A stretch of 64,000 nucleotides of DNA from the NCBI RefSeq assembly GCF_019285515.1, contig NZ_CP079095.1, positions 1,426,001-1,490,000 on the forward strand. The letters run 5' to 3'. The translations under genes were made by a program, and so were the position numbers. Below, one piece after another: positions 52,910 through 63,539 of this stretch. Each line of letters opens with the position of its first letter. Positions within the stretch are counted from its first letter, which is position 1. Below the pieces are notes generated by a model that was not told the origin of the DNA, made no database searches, and was given only the letters and a program-made list of their open reading frames with translations. The stretch is from Methylococcus sp. Mc7 (lineage in GTDB: Bacteria; Pseudomonadota; Gammaproteobacteria; Methylococcales; Methylococcaceae).

Positions 52910-54307
52910 TCAGCGCTTCTTCACATGGCGGATCATCCGCCGGCGCTTCTTGATCTGGCGCTCGGTAAGCTCGTTGCGGCGGCCCTGGAACGGGTTCTCG
53001 GCGCTTTTGAACACCAGCTTCAGTGGCACGCCCTGCAGCTTGAAAGCCTTGCGGAACTCGTTGCCGAGATAGCGCTTGTATGCCGCCGGCAGGTCCTCGG
53101 TCTGGTTGCCGTGGATCACGACGACCGGCGGGTTGTGGCCGCCCTGGTGGGCGTATTTGAGCTTGATGCGACGGCCGCGGACCATTGGCGGCTGGTGGGC
53201 GGTCAAACAGTCCTGGAGCACCTGGGTCAGGCGCGAGGCCGACAGATCCAGCATGGCGGACTGGTAGATCGGTTTGACCGCATCCATCAGTACCCCTACG
53301 CCGGTGCCGTGCAGGGCCGAGACGAAATATTTCTTGGCGAACTCGAGAAACGGCAGCTTGACGTCGATCTGGCGCTTGACCTTTTCGCGCTGGTCCGGGT
53401 CCAGCCCGTCCCATTTGTTGAAGCCGATCAGGAGGCCACGGCCGATTTCCAGTACCATCCCCAACAGGTTGGCGTCCTGGTCCGTGAGGCCCTCGCTGGC
53501 GTCCACCAGGTAGATCACTACGTGGGCCTTCTCGATGGCCTGGAAGCTCTTGATGACGCTGAATTTCTCCACGCCCTCGTTGACCCGGGCGCGGCGGCGG
53601 ATGCCGGCGGTGTCGATCAGGGTATAACGCTCGCCGCGCCGCTCGAAGGGAATGTAGATGCTGTCGCGGGTGGTGCCGGGCTGGTCGTAGACGACCACGC
53701 GCTCCTCGCCCAGGATGCGGTTGACCAGGGTGGATTTGCCGACGTTGGGCCGGCCCACCACCGCGATGCGGATGCCGCCTTCGGCTTCCGTCTCCTCCGT
53801 TTCCTCGGCTTCCGGCAGCAGCGCTTCGACCCGCTCCAGCAGTGCCTGCACGCCGGTGCCGTGCGCCGCCGAAATGAGTTGCGGCTCGCCCAGTCCGAAG
53901 GCGTGGAATTCCGCACCGGCGATCAGCGCGTTGGTGCCGTCGATCTTGTTGGCTACCAGCAGCACCGGCTTGCTGATACGGCGGAGGCGCTCGGCGATGA
54001 GTTCGTCGCCTGCGGTCATGCCGGCGTGGACGTCGACCAGGAACAGGATGACGTCGGCCTCGTCGAGAACGTGGTCGACCTGCTTCATGGCCTTGTCGTC
54101 GATGCCCGCGGCCGCCTCGATGATGCCGCCGGTGTCGACCACGAAATAGTCGCGCTCGCCGCGCTGCACGCGGCCGTACTGGCGGTCCCGGGTCAGGCCG
54201 GGGTAGTCGGCCACCAGTGCGTCACGGCTCCGGGTCAGGTAGTTGAACAGGGTGGACTTGCCGACATTGGTGCGGCCGATCAGGGCGACGACGGGCAGCA
54301 TGCTCAA
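52910..54307 (-). CDS. der: Ribosome-associated GTPase Der
   Basis: 465 residues with two consecutive G domains (GRTNVGKST at about 11-19 and GRPNVGKST near 190; LVANKID and GFNKWD motifs) and a C-terminal KH-like domain. Essential for 50S subunit maturation. It overlaps bamB by four bases and ends the ndk-to-der cluster. The C-terminus is basic ([13 protein letters not shown]). Confidence 0.96.
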   Translation of the reverse strand: MSMLPVVALIGRTNVGKSTLFNYLTRSRDALVADYPGLTRDRQYGRVQRGERDYFVVDTGGIIEAAAGIDDKAMKQVDHVLDEADVILFLVDVHAGMTAGDELIAERLRRISKPVLLVANKIDGTNALIAGAEFHAFGLGEPQLISAAHGTGVQALLERVEALLPEAEETEETEAEGGIRIAVVGRPNVGKSTLVNRILGEERVVVYDQPGTTRDSIYIPFERRGERYTLIDTAGIRRRARVNEGVEKFSVIKSFQAIEKAHVVIYLVDASEGLTDQDANLLGMVLEIGRGLLIGFNKWDGLDPDQREKVKRQIDVKLPFLEFAKKYFVSALHGTGVGVLMDAVKPIYQSAMLDLSASRLTQVLQDCLTAHQPPMVRGRRIKLKYAHQGGHNPPVVVIHGNQTEDLPAAYKRYLGNEFRKAFKLQGVPLKLVFKSAENPFQGRRNELTERQIKKRRRMIRHVKKR

Positions 54308-55491
54308 TCCACCGTGATCGCGGCCAGGGTGCCGTCAGTGGCGTAGACATAGACGATGTCTCCGTATACCACCGGAGGGTATTCGATGGGCTCGTCCGTG
54401 ATCTGGACGCGTCCCACGATGCGTCCGTCCTCCTTGTTCAGCACGTGCACATAGCCTTCGAAATCGCCGACCACCAAGTAGTCCTTCACCAGGGCGGGCG
54501 CGGTCAGGCGGCGCTGGTGCAGCTCGGACTGCTTCCACTGGTCTTCGCCGCTCCGGATGGCGAGCTGCCAGAGATCGGCATTGGCGTCGGTGACGTACAG
54601 CTCCCGGCGGTCGGCCGTCATGCCGGCGGGAGAGGAAATGCTTTCGCGCTTCCACTGCACTTCCCCCGTGTTGAGTCCCAGCGAGGCGGTACCGCCCTGG
54701 TAGCCGGAGACGAACACCGAGTCGTTCCGCACCACTGGCGTGGCGCTGAGGTCGACCAGCCGTTCGATTTCGGAGCGGCCGTGCGGCAGGGAGACGTTGG
54801 CCTCCCAGTCCAGCCTGCCCTCCTTGAGCTGGACGGCGCTCACCTTGCCGCCCCCGAAACCGTCGATCACCAGGTCGCCGGCGATGATCGGAGCGCCCCG
54901 GCTGCGTATGGCCAGCGGCGGGGCATGGCGCTCGAAAGACCAGAGCGTGGCGCCGGATTTCCGGTCCAGGCCAGTCAGATGGCCGTTCGCACCGCGGACC
55001 ACGACCACGTCGTCCGCGACGGCGGGGACGGAAAGGATCTCGCTGGCGAGCGTCGATTTCCAGATGAGCGCGCCGTCGGCCGCGTTCAGCACGATGATCG
55101 CCCCCTCCGCGGTGGCCAGGAACAGCTCGCCGTCGTCGAATACGGGGCCGGCGGACAGCTCCATTTCATGGTCGACCGACCACAGCTTCTCGCCGGTCAG
55201 GCGGTTGAAGGCCTGGACCGTGCCGTGCCGCTCCGCGGCGAACACACGGCCATCGTCCAGGGCGGGTCCGAGGTTGATGCTTTGGTCGTCGTAGCCGTTG
55301 CCGATCTCCGCCGTCCAGAGTTTGTCCGCCTTCACCTGCGGCGTGATTTCGGCCAGCGGCGCGGGCGGTTCGGCATTGTCCTTGCCGGTGAAGTAATCCT
55401 GGATTCCCTGGTAGGCGTTCTGGATGGCGTCCAGGCCGGCGCAGCCGGAAAGGGCGGCGAGCGAGGCGATGAGCAGTGCGCGGCGGATCAT
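54304..55491 (-). CDS. bamB: Outer-membrane assembly lipoprotein BamB
   Basis: 395 residues from ATG 55491, with lipobox LAALSGCAG. The mature part is an eight-bladed PQQ-like propeller (repeats such as [31 protein letters not shown]). A BAM-complex accessory for outer-membrane protein insertion. The start overlaps the end of yfgM by four bases. Confidence 0.94.
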   Translation of the reverse strand: MIRRALLIASLAALSGCAGLDAIQNAYQGIQDYFTGKDNAEPPAPLAEITPQVKADKLWTAEIGNGYDDQSINLGPALDDGRVFAAERHGTVQAFNRLTGEKLWSVDHEMELSAGPVFDDGELFLATAEGAIIVLNAADGALIWKSTLASEILSVPAVADDVVVVRGANGHLTGLDRKSGATLWSFERHAPPLAIRSRGAPIIAGDLVIDGFGGGKVSAVQLKEGRLDWEANVSLPHGRSEIERLVDLSATPVVRNDSVFVSGYQGGTASLGLNTGEVQWKRESISSPAGMTADRRELYVTDANADLWQLAIRSGEDQWKQSELHQRRLTAPALVKDYLVVGDFEGYVHVLNKEDGRIVGRVQITDEPIEYPPVVYGDIVYVYATDGTLAAITVD

Positions 55492-56126
55492 CGGGTGGCG
55501 GGCGTGCCGAGGTCGGTCAGCTTGAGTTCGAGCAGGGGCGAGGGCTGGCCTTCCCGGCGCGCCTTCAGATAGGCGGCGCGGGCTTCTTCGGGGCGGTTCA
55601 TGGCGATATAAATGTCGCCCTTCAGCTCCTCGGCGAGCGCGGCGAATTCCGGGGCACCCTTGCCCGTTATGCTTTCCGCCAGTCTCAGCGCATCCTCCGT
55701 TTCGCCGAGCCCAAGCTGGACTTCGGCCAGCCGGAGCCGCGCGATCTGCAGGATCTTCTCGTCCTTGCCGGCCGCGATCAGCTGTTGCAGCAGCGTCTTG
55801 GCGCCGGCCAGATCGCCCGCTTCGACCTTGAGCCGCACCAGGAAAAGCTTGCCGTAAGTGGCATAGGCGGAGCCGGGGAACTGCTTGTCGATCCGTTCGC
55901 CCAACTGGATGGCGGCGTCGGCCTGCTTGTTCGCCACCGCATCGAGGAGCTGCTGGTACAGCGTTCCGCCGAGCATGGCTTTTTCGTCCTGGGAACGCTT
56001 CCAGGCGCCCCAGCCGACGATCACGGCAATCCCCAGCGCCACGCCCCAGACGACGGAGCTGGCGTTGGTTTTCCACCAGCGCTTGAGCGCCTCGAGGCGC
56101 TCTTCTTCGGTCAGATAAACTTCCAT
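55488..56126 (-). CDS. yfgM: YfgM-family TPR membrane protein
   Basis: 212 residues. Short cytoplasmic start (MEVYLTEEERLEALKRWWK), one span (SSVVWGVALGIAVIVGWGAW), then a periplasmic tetratricopeptide-like region. YfgM works with PpiD and SecYEG as an ancillary chaperone. Position between hisS and bamB is the conserved one. Confidence 0.9.
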   Translation of the reverse strand: MEVYLTEEERLEALKRWWKTNASSVVWGVALGIAVIVGWGAWKRSQDEKAMLGGTLYQQLLDAVANKQADAAIQLGERIDKQFPGSAYATYGKLFLVRLKVEAGDLAGAKTLLQQLIAAGKDEKILQIARLRLAEVQLGLGETEDALRLAESITGKGAPEFAALAEELKGDIYIAMNRPEEARAAYLKARREGQPSPLLELKLTDLGTPATR

Positions 56127-56139
56127 GGCAACCTCTTAT

Positions 56140-57408
56140 TCAGATATGGACACAGGATTGGATGAGCCGTACCAGGTCGGCCTGCGCGACCGTTTGCTGG
56201 GCGCCGTCCGAGCGCAGGGGTTTCAGGCTGATGCTGTCGTCCCGCATTTCGTCCTCGCCCAGGATCAGGGCAAAGGCCGCCTCGCTCTTGTCGGCGCGCT
56301 TGAACTGGTTCTTGAAGCTGCCGCCGCCGCAATTGACCACGAGCCGGAGGCCGGGAAACGCGTCCCTCAGCATTTCCGCCAGCACGGCGCCGCGCCGCTC
56401 CGCGGCCGTGCCCGCCGCGATGAAATAGATATGCGGAGCGGTATCGGCGACGGCCTCGCCGGTCAGCTCGATCAGGCGCTCCAGCCCCAAGGCGAAGCCG
56501 ATGGCGCTGGATTCGCGGCCGCCGAGCTGGGCCACCAGGCCGTCATAGCGGCCGCCGGCGCAGACGGTGCCCTGGGTGCCCAGTTCGTCCGTCACCCATT
56601 CGAACACCGTGTTGCAGTAGTAATCCAGGCCGCGTACCAGCCGCGGGTTGATCACGTACGGGATCTCGGCGGCATCGAGCAGCGCGGTCAGGCCTTCGAA
56701 GTGCGCACGCGAGGTCGCGCCCAGATAGTCGGCCAGCACCGGCGCTCCGGCGAGCAGATCCTTCATCTCCGGATTCTTGCTGTCGAGGACGCGCAGCGGA
56801 TTGGTTTCCAGACGCCGCGCGCTGTCCGCATCCAGCGCGTCGTAATTCTCGCGCAGATAATCCACCAGAATCTGGCGGTAGGCCAGCCGTTCGTCGGGGG
56901 TGCCCAGGGAGTTCAGTTCCAGCCGCAGCTTGTGGGCTACCCCCAAGCGCTGCCAGAGCCGGCGGCTCATGAAGATCAGCTCCGCATCGATGTCCGGGCC
57001 GGGCATGCCGAAGACCTCGACGCCGACCTGGTGAAACTGGCGGTAACGCCCCTTCTGCGGGCGTTCGTGGCGGAACATGGGGCCGGCATACCACAGCCGA
57101 TGGGTCTGGTTGTGCAGCAGGCCGTGCTCGAGGCAGGCGCGCAGGCACCCCGCGGTGCCTTCGGGGCGCAGGGTCAGCGAATCGCCGTTGCGGTCCTCGA
57201 AAACGTACATCTCCTTTTCGACGATGTCGGTGACTTCGCCGATGGAGCGCTTGAACAGCTCGGTCTTTTCGACGATGGGCAGACGGATCTCGCGGTAGCC
57301 GTAGCAGGCCATGACGCCGCGGATCTGGTGTTCGACCTGCTGCCAGCGCGGCGTCATGTCCGGCAGGATGTCGTGCATGCCGCGGATGGCTTGGATTTTT
57401 TCGCTCAT
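56140..57408 (-). CDS. hisS: Histidyl-tRNA synthetase
   Basis: 422 residues from ATG 57408 ([16 protein letters not shown], the conserved start). Class II motifs: motif 2 with [16 protein letters not shown], His-specific [13 protein letters not shown], motif 3 [12 protein letters not shown], and the C-terminal anticodon-binding domain. Attaches His to tRNA-His. Confidence 0.97.
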   Translation of the reverse strand: MSEKIQAIRGMHDILPDMTPRWQQVEHQIRGVMACYGYREIRLPIVEKTELFKRSIGEVTDIVEKEMYVFEDRNGDSLTLRPEGTAGCLRACLEHGLLHNQTHRLWYAGPMFRHERPQKGRYRQFHQVGVEVFGMPGPDIDAELIFMSRRLWQRLGVAHKLRLELNSLGTPDERLAYRQILVDYLRENYDALDADSARRLETNPLRVLDSKNPEMKDLLAGAPVLADYLGATSRAHFEGLTALLDAAEIPYVINPRLVRGLDYYCNTVFEWVTDELGTQGTVCAGGRYDGLVAQLGGRESSAIGFALGLERLIELTGEAVADTAPHIYFIAAGTAAERRGAVLAEMLRDAFPGLRLVVNCGGGSFKNQFKRADKSEAAFALILGEDEMRDDSISLKPLRSDGAQQTVAQADLVRLIQSCVHI

Positions 57409-57441
57409 TGAGTCGATCTGTCTATCGGTGGGCAAACGCGG

Positions 57442-58209
57442 TCACGGCTTGCCGAACAGGCGCCGTGCTTGCACGGCTTCGCCGGAATCCGGGAAATCCG
57501 TGCCTATCCGGTCGGCCAGCCGCCGCGCTTCGGCGGCGTCGCCCAGGGCCAGTTCGGTCTGGACGCCGAGCCAGAGGGTTTCCGGCGTGTCTCCGGCGAT
57601 GGCCTGGTAGCGCTGCAGGAAGGCGCGCGTGGACAGGTATTGCCGCGCTTCCAGGCTGACGTAGGCCATTTCCAGCAGCGCCGGAGGGTAGTTCGGACTC
57701 CTCTCCAGCGCCTGGCGCAGATACGGCTCGGCTTCCGCGGGCCGGCCCGCACGGCGCAGGCAGGCGCCGGCATTGGAGAGGGGAATCCAGGGCTGGGGGT
57801 ACAGCGGAGTCGAGTACGCGACTTCGAATCTGGCCAAGGCGTCCTGGGTGTGCCCGGTGTTGCAGAGAAATCGCCCGTAATTGTTGAAGGCGCTGTAATT
57901 CTCCGGATTCAGCGACAAGGCTTCGCGGAAATGCCGGTCGGCTTCCTCGGTCTTGCCCAGCTTTTCGTACAGGATGGCCAGCGCATCGTGCGCATCGCTG
58001 TTGGCGGGGTCCAGCTCCACCGCATGCTTCAGGTCGTCCAGTGCCACCTCCAGTGCTCCCTGCGCCATGTAGCGGACGCCTTTTTGGACATAGACGTCCG
58101 CGGCGCTGAGTTCGCCATAGGGATCGTTGGCCGCGTGCGGCCTCCGTTCCGGGGCGGTGCAGGCGGCAACGGTTCCCAGCAACGCGCTCAAAGCCAGCCA
58201 TCCTCTCAT
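57442..58209 (-). CDS. pilW: Type IV pilus biogenesis lipoprotein PilW/PilF
   Basis: 255 residues from ATG 58209. Lipobox (GTVAACTA) and about six TPR motifs (DAHDALAILYEKLGKTEEAD, YSAFNNYGRFLCNTGHTQDA). It is the pilotin that helps the PilQ secretin assemble in the outer membrane. Position after rlmN is the usual one; rodZ and ispG, which often separate it from hisS, are missing here. Confidence 0.9.
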   Translation of the reverse strand: MRGWLALSALLGTVAACTAPERRPHAANDPYGELSAADVYVQKGVRYMAQGALEVALDDLKHAVELDPANSDAHDALAILYEKLGKTEEADRHFREALSLNPENYSAFNNYGRFLCNTGHTQDALARFEVAYSTPLYPQPWIPLSNAGACLRRAGRPAEAEPYLRQALERSPNYPPALLEMAYVSLEARQYLSTRAFLQRYQAIAGDTPETLWLGVQTELALGDAAEARRLADRIGTDFPDSGEAVQARRLFGKP

Positions 58210-58211
58210 CG

Positions 58212-59312
58212 TCAATGCGCGGTGTGCAGGCGGAACTGGCGCCGGCTGCGGTCGTTGACCTTGCCCACCAATTGGCCGCAGGCCGCGTCGATGTCCCTGC
58301 CCCGGGTCTTCCGGGTGGTGGTGATGAGTCCGGCATCCTGGAGGGTCTGGGCGAAGCGGGCGATCGCCTCGGGGCGCGAGCAGCGGAACGCCGAGTTCGG
58401 GAACGGATTGAACGGGATCAGGTTGACCTTGGAGGGCACATGGCTCAGCAGACGGATCAGGGCGCGGGCATGTTCGGGACCGTCGTTCACGCCGTCCAGC
58501 ATGACGTATTCGAAGGTAACCTTGCGGCGGTTCTCGGTACCGACATAGCGCTTGCAGGCGGCCAGCAGTTCCCTGATCGGGTATTTGCGGTTGATCGGCA
58601 CCAGTTCGTTGCGCAGCTCGTCGTTGGGGGCGTGCAGCGATACCGCCAGGCTGATGTCGCTGACCTCGGCCAGCCGGTCCAGCGCCGGCACGATGCCCGA
58701 AGTGCTGAGCGTGACCCGCCGTTTCGACAGGCCGTAGGTGAAGTCGTCCATCATCAGGCGGGTCGCGGCGACGACATTGCCGAAATTGAGCAGGGGCTCG
58801 CCCATGCCCATCAGGACCACGTTGCTGATGCGCTGTTCTTCGCCGAGGCGGTGCTGCGCCACCCAGAGCTGGCCGATGATCTCGGCGGTAGTCAGGTTCC
58901 GGTTGAATCCCTGGCGGGCGGTGGAGCAGAACGAGCACTCGAGCGAGCAGCCGACCTGCGAGGACACGCACAGGGTATTGCGCCCCTCGTCGGGAATCAG
59001 CACGGTCTCCACACGGTTGACGGCGTCCACCTGCAGCACCCACTTGCGGGTGCCGTCGGCCGAGCGCTGCTCGAGCACCAGCTCGGGCGGCCGGATTTCG
59101 CTCACGGCTTCGAGCCGGCTGCGCAGCGCCTTGCTCAGGTTGGTCATCAGCGAAAAATCGGTGACGCCGCGCTGGTGGATCCACTGCAGCAATTGCGAAG
59201 CGCGGAACGGCTTCTCACCGATGCGGACGAAGAAGGCTTCCATGCCTTCCCGGTCCAGATCGAGCAGATTGACGCGGGCTGCCGTCTCAGCGGGTACGGG
59301 GGCAGAGTTCAT
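58212..59312 (-). CDS. rlmN: Dual-specificity 23S rRNA/tRNA m2A methyltransferase RlmN
   Basis: 366 residues. Radical SAM cluster motif in [15 protein letters not shown] (CxxxCxxC), and the other conserved Cys in the C-terminal part ([10 protein letters not shown]). Methylates A2503 of 23S rRNA and A37 of some tRNAs. Its first 26 bases overlap the end of ndk. Confidence 0.95.
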   Translation of the reverse strand: MNSAPVPAETAARVNLLDLDREGMEAFFVRIGEKPFRASQLLQWIHQRGVTDFSLMTNLSKALRSRLEAVSEIRPPELVLEQRSADGTRKWVLQVDAVNRVETVLIPDEGRNTLCVSSQVGCSLECSFCSTARQGFNRNLTTAEIIGQLWVAQHRLGEEQRISNVVLMGMGEPLLNFGNVVAATRLMMDDFTYGLSKRRVTLSTSGIVPALDRLAEVSDISLAVSLHAPNDELRNELVPINRKYPIRELLAACKRYVGTENRRKVTFEYVMLDGVNDGPEHARALIRLLSHVPSKVNLIPFNPFPNSAFRCSRPEAIARFAQTLQDAGLITTTRKTRGRDIDAACGQLVGKVNDRSRRQFRLHTAH

Positions 59313-59718
59313 CGCTCTCGAAGAAATAGGCGATCTCCTGGGCCGCCGTTTCCGGGCCGTCGGAGCCGTGCACCGCGTTTTCGTCGATGCTGACGGCGAA
59401 GTCGGCGCGGATGGTGCCGGGAGCGGCGTCCTTGGGATTGGTGGCGCCCATCAGGTCGCGGTTCTTGGCAATGGCATTCTCGCCTTCCAGCACCTGGATC
59501 ATGACCGGGCCGCTGATCATGAACGACACCAGGTCGTTGAAGAACGGGCGCTCCCGGTGCACGGCATAGAAGCCTTCGGCCTCCTCGCGGGACAGTTGGG
59601 CCATCTTCGCGGCCACGATCTTGAGGCCGGCCTTCTCGAAGCGGGAATAAATCTCGCCAATGACGTTCTTGGCGACCGCGTCCGGCTTGATGATGGAAAG
59701 GGTGCGTTCTACCGCCAT
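59287..59718 (-). CDS. ndk: Nucleoside diphosphate kinase
   Basis: 143 residues with the phospho-His signature NAVHGSDG near residue 117 and [18 protein letters not shown] at the N-terminus. Balances NTP pools with ATP. First gene of the ndk-rlmN-pilW-hisS-yfgM-bamB-der run; GGAGA precedes its ATG. Confidence 0.96.
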   Translation of the reverse strand: MAVERTLSIIKPDAVAKNVIGEIYSRFEKAGLKIVAAKMAQLSREEAEGFYAVHRERPFFNDLVSFMISGPVMIQVLEGENAIAKNRDLMGATNPKDAAPGTIRADFAVSIDENAVHGSDGPETAAQEIAYFFESDELCPRTR

Positions 59719-59802
59719 GGAATCTCCTTGCGTTCTCAGTGTTGATTGAAATCGTACAGGGGCTGGTCGCCCCTTCCGTTCGTGGCGATACCGCCAGGAT
59801 GG

Positions 59803-59830
59803 AAAAATCCGTTGATTTTAACGGATTTTT
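59803..59830. terminator. Bidirectional terminator between erpA/iscA and ndk
   Basis: AAAAATCCGTT (59803-59813) and AACGGATTTTT (59820-59830) form a perfect 11-bp stem with a 6-base loop, giving a T-run on either strand. It ends the Fe-S gene transcript. Confidence 0.85.
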
Positions 59831-59868
59831 GTAAGGTTTTGGAGTTTCGTGATTCGGTCGGCGCGATT

Positions 59869-60192
59869 TCAGACCGCGAAGCTTTCGCCGCAGCCGCAAC
59901 TCGCGGTGGCCTTGGGGTTGTGGAAGCGGAAGGCCTCGTTCAGCCCTTCCCGCGCGTAGTCGATTTCGACGCCGTCGAGATAGGCCAGGTCCCCGGTTTT
60001 GACCACGACCTTGACGCCGTGCTGTTCGAAGACCGTGTCGTCCGCGGCGACTTCGTCGGCGTAATCCACGACGTAGGCATAGCCCGAGCATCCCGCCTGT
60101 CTGACGCCCAGGCGCAGTCCCACCCCATGCCCGCGGCGCTGGAGTTGCCTTGCGATCTGTACGGCGGCGTTTTCGGTCACTGTAACGGCCAT
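59869..60192 (-). CDS. A-type Fe-S cluster carrier (IscA/ErpA)
   Basis: 107 residues from ATG 60192. The three conserved Cys are present: one in RQAGCSGYAYVVD, two in the C-terminal CGCGESF. Carries Fe-S clusters from the scaffold to target proteins. IscA, ErpA and SufA cannot be separated safely by eye; its place after iscR-iscS suggests IscA. The gap of 172 bases to iscS has no other gene. Confidence 0.88.
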   Translation of the reverse strand: MAVTVTENAAVQIARQLQRRGHGVGLRLGVRQAGCSGYAYVVDYADEVAADDTVFEQHGVKVVVKTGDLAYLDGVEIDYAREGLNEAFRFHNPKATASCGCGESFAV

Positions 60193-60364
60193 GATGATGT
60201 CCTCAAGATGCGAGTGTGGGGTCTTGTTCTCAGGCCCGCAAATATCCTCCTGGTATTTCGGGCCGCCGCCCTGGCCGGTGCGTGCCCGGCCAGGGCTCAC
60301 GCGGCTGATCGCCGCGCCGGGGCATCCCTGTCCCGGATTAACCAGGTCCAATTTATGGGCCGGG

Positions 60365-61489
60365 TTAACAGGATCGCGGGTCTGTACCGAGGATTCGACC
60401 GAGCACGGTCAGCAGTTGTTCCGCCTCCGCTTCGGTGTTGCCTCTGCCGAGGCTGATCCGTACCGCGCCGGTCGCCAGGGCCGGATCGACGCCCATGGCG
60501 AGCAGCACCGGGCTGGGTTCGCGCGCTCCGCTGGCGCACGCCGAGCCGCTGGAAACCGCAATGCCGTGCCGGTCCAGCAGCATGACGAGGGTCTCGCCGT
60601 CGTAGCCCGCCACGGCGAACTGCAGCGTGTTGGGCAGCCGTTCCGGGGTGCGGGCGAAGACCGTCGTGCCGGGCAGTTTTTCGATGCCCCGTTCCAACCG
60701 GTCCCGCAGGCGGCGAAGCCGCCGGCCATGCTCTTCCAGCTCCGCGGCGGCGAGTTCGGCGGCTTTGCCGAAGCCTACGATGGCGGCCACGTTTTCGGTG
60801 CCGCCGCGCAGGCCTTTTTCCTGCTCGCCGCCGTGGATGAGCGGTGTCAGCGGGACCGAAGGGGCGGCGATCAGGGCGCCGGTTCCCTTGGGGCCGTAAA
60901 TCTTGTGTCCGGACAGCGACATCAGGTGGGCGCCGATCCGTGGGAAGCTCAAGGGGATTTTTCCCGCCGCCTGGACCGCGTCGCAATGGAGCCAGGCGCC
61001 GCTGTCCAAGGCGGCGATGCGGGCGACGTCCTGGATCACGCCGGTCTCGTTGTTGGCAAGCATCACCGAGACGATGTCGGGCGGATCTTCCGCGATTCCG
61101 GCAAGAACGGAATCTTCGATCAGGCCCTGGGCGTCCACCGCCAAGATTCGGCAGTCCCAGCCGTGCTTGGCCAGGAACCGCGCGGGTTCGGCGACCGAAG
61201 GGTGTTCGGTGGCGCCGATGCGGATGCGGCCGGGTTTCAGGCTCCAGGCCAGGCCCTTGATGGCGAGGTTGTTGGCTTCGCTGCCACCGCTGGTGAATAT
61301 GACCTGGGCGGGCGCTGCGCCGGCCAGGGCGGCGACCTGGGCTCGGGCGGTTTCCACCGCGTCACGGGCGATGCGGCCCGGGCGGTGCAGGCTGGAGGGG
61401 TTGCCATGGCAGGATTTCAGGTAGGGCAGCATGGCCTCCAGCACCCGCTCGTCCAGGGGGGTGGTGGCGTTGTGATCGAAATAGATCAT
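60365..61489 (-). CDS. iscS: Cysteine desulfurase (IscS/NifS)
   Basis: 374 residues from ATG 61489. PLP-Lys in SLSGHKIYGPKG, the mobile active-site Cys loop in SSGSACASG, and EANNLAIKG near the N-terminus. Provides sulfur for Fe-S clusters. It is shorter than E. coli IscS (404) and its start (MIYFDHNATTPLDERVLEAM) and EPSPVLLAMG tail resemble the NifS side of the family. Overlaps iscR by four bases. Confidence 0.92.
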   Translation of the reverse strand: MIYFDHNATTPLDERVLEAMLPYLKSCHGNPSSLHRPGRIARDAVETARAQVAALAGAAPAQVIFTSGGSEANNLAIKGLAWSLKPGRIRIGATEHPSVAEPARFLAKHGWDCRILAVDAQGLIEDSVLAGIAEDPPDIVSVMLANNETGVIQDVARIAALDSGAWLHCDAVQAAGKIPLSFPRIGAHLMSLSGHKIYGPKGTGALIAAPSVPLTPLIHGGEQEKGLRGGTENVAAIVGFGKAAELAAAELEEHGRRLRRLRDRLERGIEKLPGTTVFARTPERLPNTLQFAVAGYDGETLVMLLDRHGIAVSSGSACASGAREPSPVLLAMGVDPALATGAVRISLGRGNTEAEAEQLLTVLGRILGTDPRSC

Positions 61490-61974
61490 CCGGTCTTGGC
61501 CGGCTCCTGTCCCATCAGGAGTTCGACACGCCGCAGGCTCTGGCGGTCCTGCCGCTCGGCGACCTGCCGCACCGGCTGGCGGTTCAGCACTTCGCCCAGG
61601 CTGATGGAGGCGAGGTATTCGCGAATCTGTTCGCTCAGGCCCATCCACAGGTCGTGGGTCAGGCAGGGCTGGTTGTTCTGGCAGTTGGCCTTGCCGCCGC
61701 AGCGGGTGGAATCGATCGGCTCGTCAACGGCGGCGATGATTTCGGCGATGTTGATCTCGTTCGCGCAGCGGCTGAGCTGGTAGCCGCCGCCGGGGCCGCG
61801 GACGCCTTCCACCATGCCCGCCCGGCGCAGGCGGGCGAACAGTTGTTCGAGATAGGATAAGGATATATTCTGCCGCTTGGCGATATCGGTCAGCGTGACC
61901 GGATTCGTTTCGCTGTGATACGCAAGATCCAGCATGGCGGTGACCGCATAGCGGCCCTTCGTCGTCAGTCGCAC
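61486..61974 (-). CDS. iscR: Rrf2-family regulator IscR
   Basis: 162 residues. N-terminal wHTH (MRLTTKGRYAVTAMLDLAYH, LSYLEQLFARLRRAGMVEGV) and the three cluster-ligating Cys in RCGGKANCQNNQPCLTH. With a [2Fe-2S] cluster it represses isc genes, including its own. The promoter lies in 61975-62100; no clear IscR site could be identified by eye. Confidence 0.93.
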   Translation of the reverse strand: MRLTTKGRYAVTAMLDLAYHSETNPVTLTDIAKRQNISLSYLEQLFARLRRAGMVEGVRGPGGGYQLSRCANEINIAEIIAAVDEPIDSTRCGGKANCQNNQPCLTHDLWMGLSEQIREYLASISLGEVLNRQPVRQVAERQDRQSLRRVELLMGQEPAKTG

Positions 61975-62250
61975 GACATTTTTCCTCCCCAGTTGACGAA
62001 ATTTCAGGATTCAGCCGATCAAGCGACGGTGGCCAGATATGCCCGAGCGATTTAGTAGATTATTCTGTGGTTTTTCCGCGCTCAATTCAACCGATCCGGG
62101 TATCGGCTCGAAAGTTTTTTCCGCTGGACGGTTCCGCGGCTCCACTGCGGGTCGATCGTACGCCGGGGCTTTTCGGCGTAGACAGCCCCAGCCGTTAATT
62201 GGACAATCAGAGACGGGACTCACAGAGTGAGGGAGGCGGAGTAAACGCAG

Positions 62251-62826
62251 ATGGCCGATCATCACCACGCATCCGAGCTGGAGCACGGCGCCGCAGGCAG
62301 GAAGGCGGCTGCGATTGTGTTCATAGTCGGCATCACGGCGCTCATCGTCGCGCTGGATCGGTTTGGTGTGTTCGGTCCCGGCCACGAGGGCGGCGAGGAG
62401 CGGACGGAACAGGCCGCGGAGCAGACCGGCCGCCCGCTGCCGGAGCCTTCGGTTCGGGTGGACGAGGAAGCGCCAGCGGCCGGCGAAGGTGATGAAGCGC
62501 TGCTTCCCCTTTCCGTAACGGGCAATTATTCCGGCAGCGAAATCCGTACCGCCGGTTACAGCGAGGGCATGAGTTTTTCGCTGGAGATGTCCCTGGACCA
62601 GCGCGGCCGGGCGGTCTACGGGAATTATTCCAACAGCGCCGGCGATGCGGGAAATCTGAAGGGCTCGGTGGAGGGGGAGGTGTTTTCCGGGCGCACGGAA
62701 TCGCTGATGCTGCCCGGCAATTTCTGCGATTTCGAGGCCGAAGCCAAGCAGGGTGGTGCGATCATCCAGGGCGAGTTCCGTTGCACCACGGGGCACCGGT
62801 CCAGGTTCACCCTCAAGCGCCGCTAG
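62251..62826 (+). CDS. Membrane-anchored hypothetical protein
   Basis: 191 residues. His-rich start (MADHHHASELEHG), one span (AAAIVFIVGITALIVALDRF), a Glu/Pro-rich linker and a beta-rich C-terminal domain (GNYSGSEIRTAGYSEGMSFS, SLMLPGNFCDFEAEAKQGG) probably in the periplasm. No family is recognised. GGAGGCGGAG lies about ten bases ahead of the ATG. Divergent from iscR. Confidence 0.65.
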   Translation: MADHHHASELEHGAAGRKAAAIVFIVGITALIVALDRFGVFGPGHEGGEERTEQAAEQTGRPLPEPSVRVDEEAPAAGEGDEALLPLSVTGNYSGSEIRTAGYSEGMSFSLEMSLDQRGRAVYGNYSNSAGDAGNLKGSVEGEVFSGRTESLMLPGNFCDFEAEAKQGGAIIQGEFRCTTGHRSRFTLKRR

Positions 62827-62833
62827 CGGACGC

Positions 62834-63535
62834 TCAGCGCCGGTGCGGCGGGAACAGGCGCGGGTTGCGGGCCACGAAGCGCCGCACCAGCCGGTCGGCG
62901 ATGAGCGAGTCGCCGTTCTTGACGTAGTGATAGCCCATCCAGGCGGCCAGAAAAGCCCCTGCGGAGTCGACGATGAGGTCGGTCATGGTGTCGCGTGCCG
63001 ACTTCTGCATGTTGAATCCGAAGCCCTGGTCCATCAGGAATTCGAAGATCTCCCACAAGGCGCCCACCGACATCGAATAACAGAATGCCGTGATCGCGAC
63101 GTAGAACGGCGCCATTTTCACCCGATGGGTGCAGTGGAAGGCGTAGATCAGCAGGAAGCCCAGGAGTCCCATGACCAGCGCCGAAACGCTGTGCAGCAGC
63201 AGGTCCCACCACCAGAATCGTTCGTAGAACATCGCCACTTCGCCCAGGCCGAATGCCGCGTACAGGAACAGGCAGGTGAGGAAGGTGAACTCCACCGGCA
63301 ACTGGACCTGGAACTGGCGGGCGATCATGGCGGGCAGGAAGGTCAGGGCGAGCACCGCGAGCGAAGTGAAGGCGACCAGCCATTGAGTCTCGTGCAGGGC
63401 GCCGATGAAGACGCCCAGGATCAGGGCCTGCAGGACCAGCGACAGCCAGATCTGCAGGCGGTCGGCCCAGTCTTCCGGGGCGAGCGCCGCCCGCAGGCGC
63501 GACGGTTTGCGGCGGCGCCGGTGTAGCGCTCCCAT
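62834..63535 (-). CDS. DUF2238/YjdF-like membrane protein
   Basis: 233 residues from ATG 63535. Six or seven spans; WWWDLLLHSVSALVMGLLGF, VGALWEIFEFLMDQ, and DTMTDLIVDSAGAFLAAWMG are typical of this uncharacterised family (the WEIFEF and DT..D.. pattern recalls VanZ-like folds). It converges with the gene at 62251 (stops seven bases apart) and lies directly after ttcA. Confidence 0.75.
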   Translation of the reverse strand: MGALHRRRRKPSRLRAALAPEDWADRLQIWLSLVLQALILGVFIGALHETQWLVAFTSLAVLALTFLPAMIARQFQVQLPVEFTFLTCLFLYAAFGLGEVAMFYERFWWWDLLLHSVSALVMGLLGFLLIYAFHCTHRVKMAPFYVAITAFCYSMSVGALWEIFEFLMDQGFGFNMQKSARDTMTDLIVDSAGAFLAAWMGYHYVKNGDSLIADRLVRRFVARNPRLFPPHRR

Positions 63536-63539
63536 GGGG

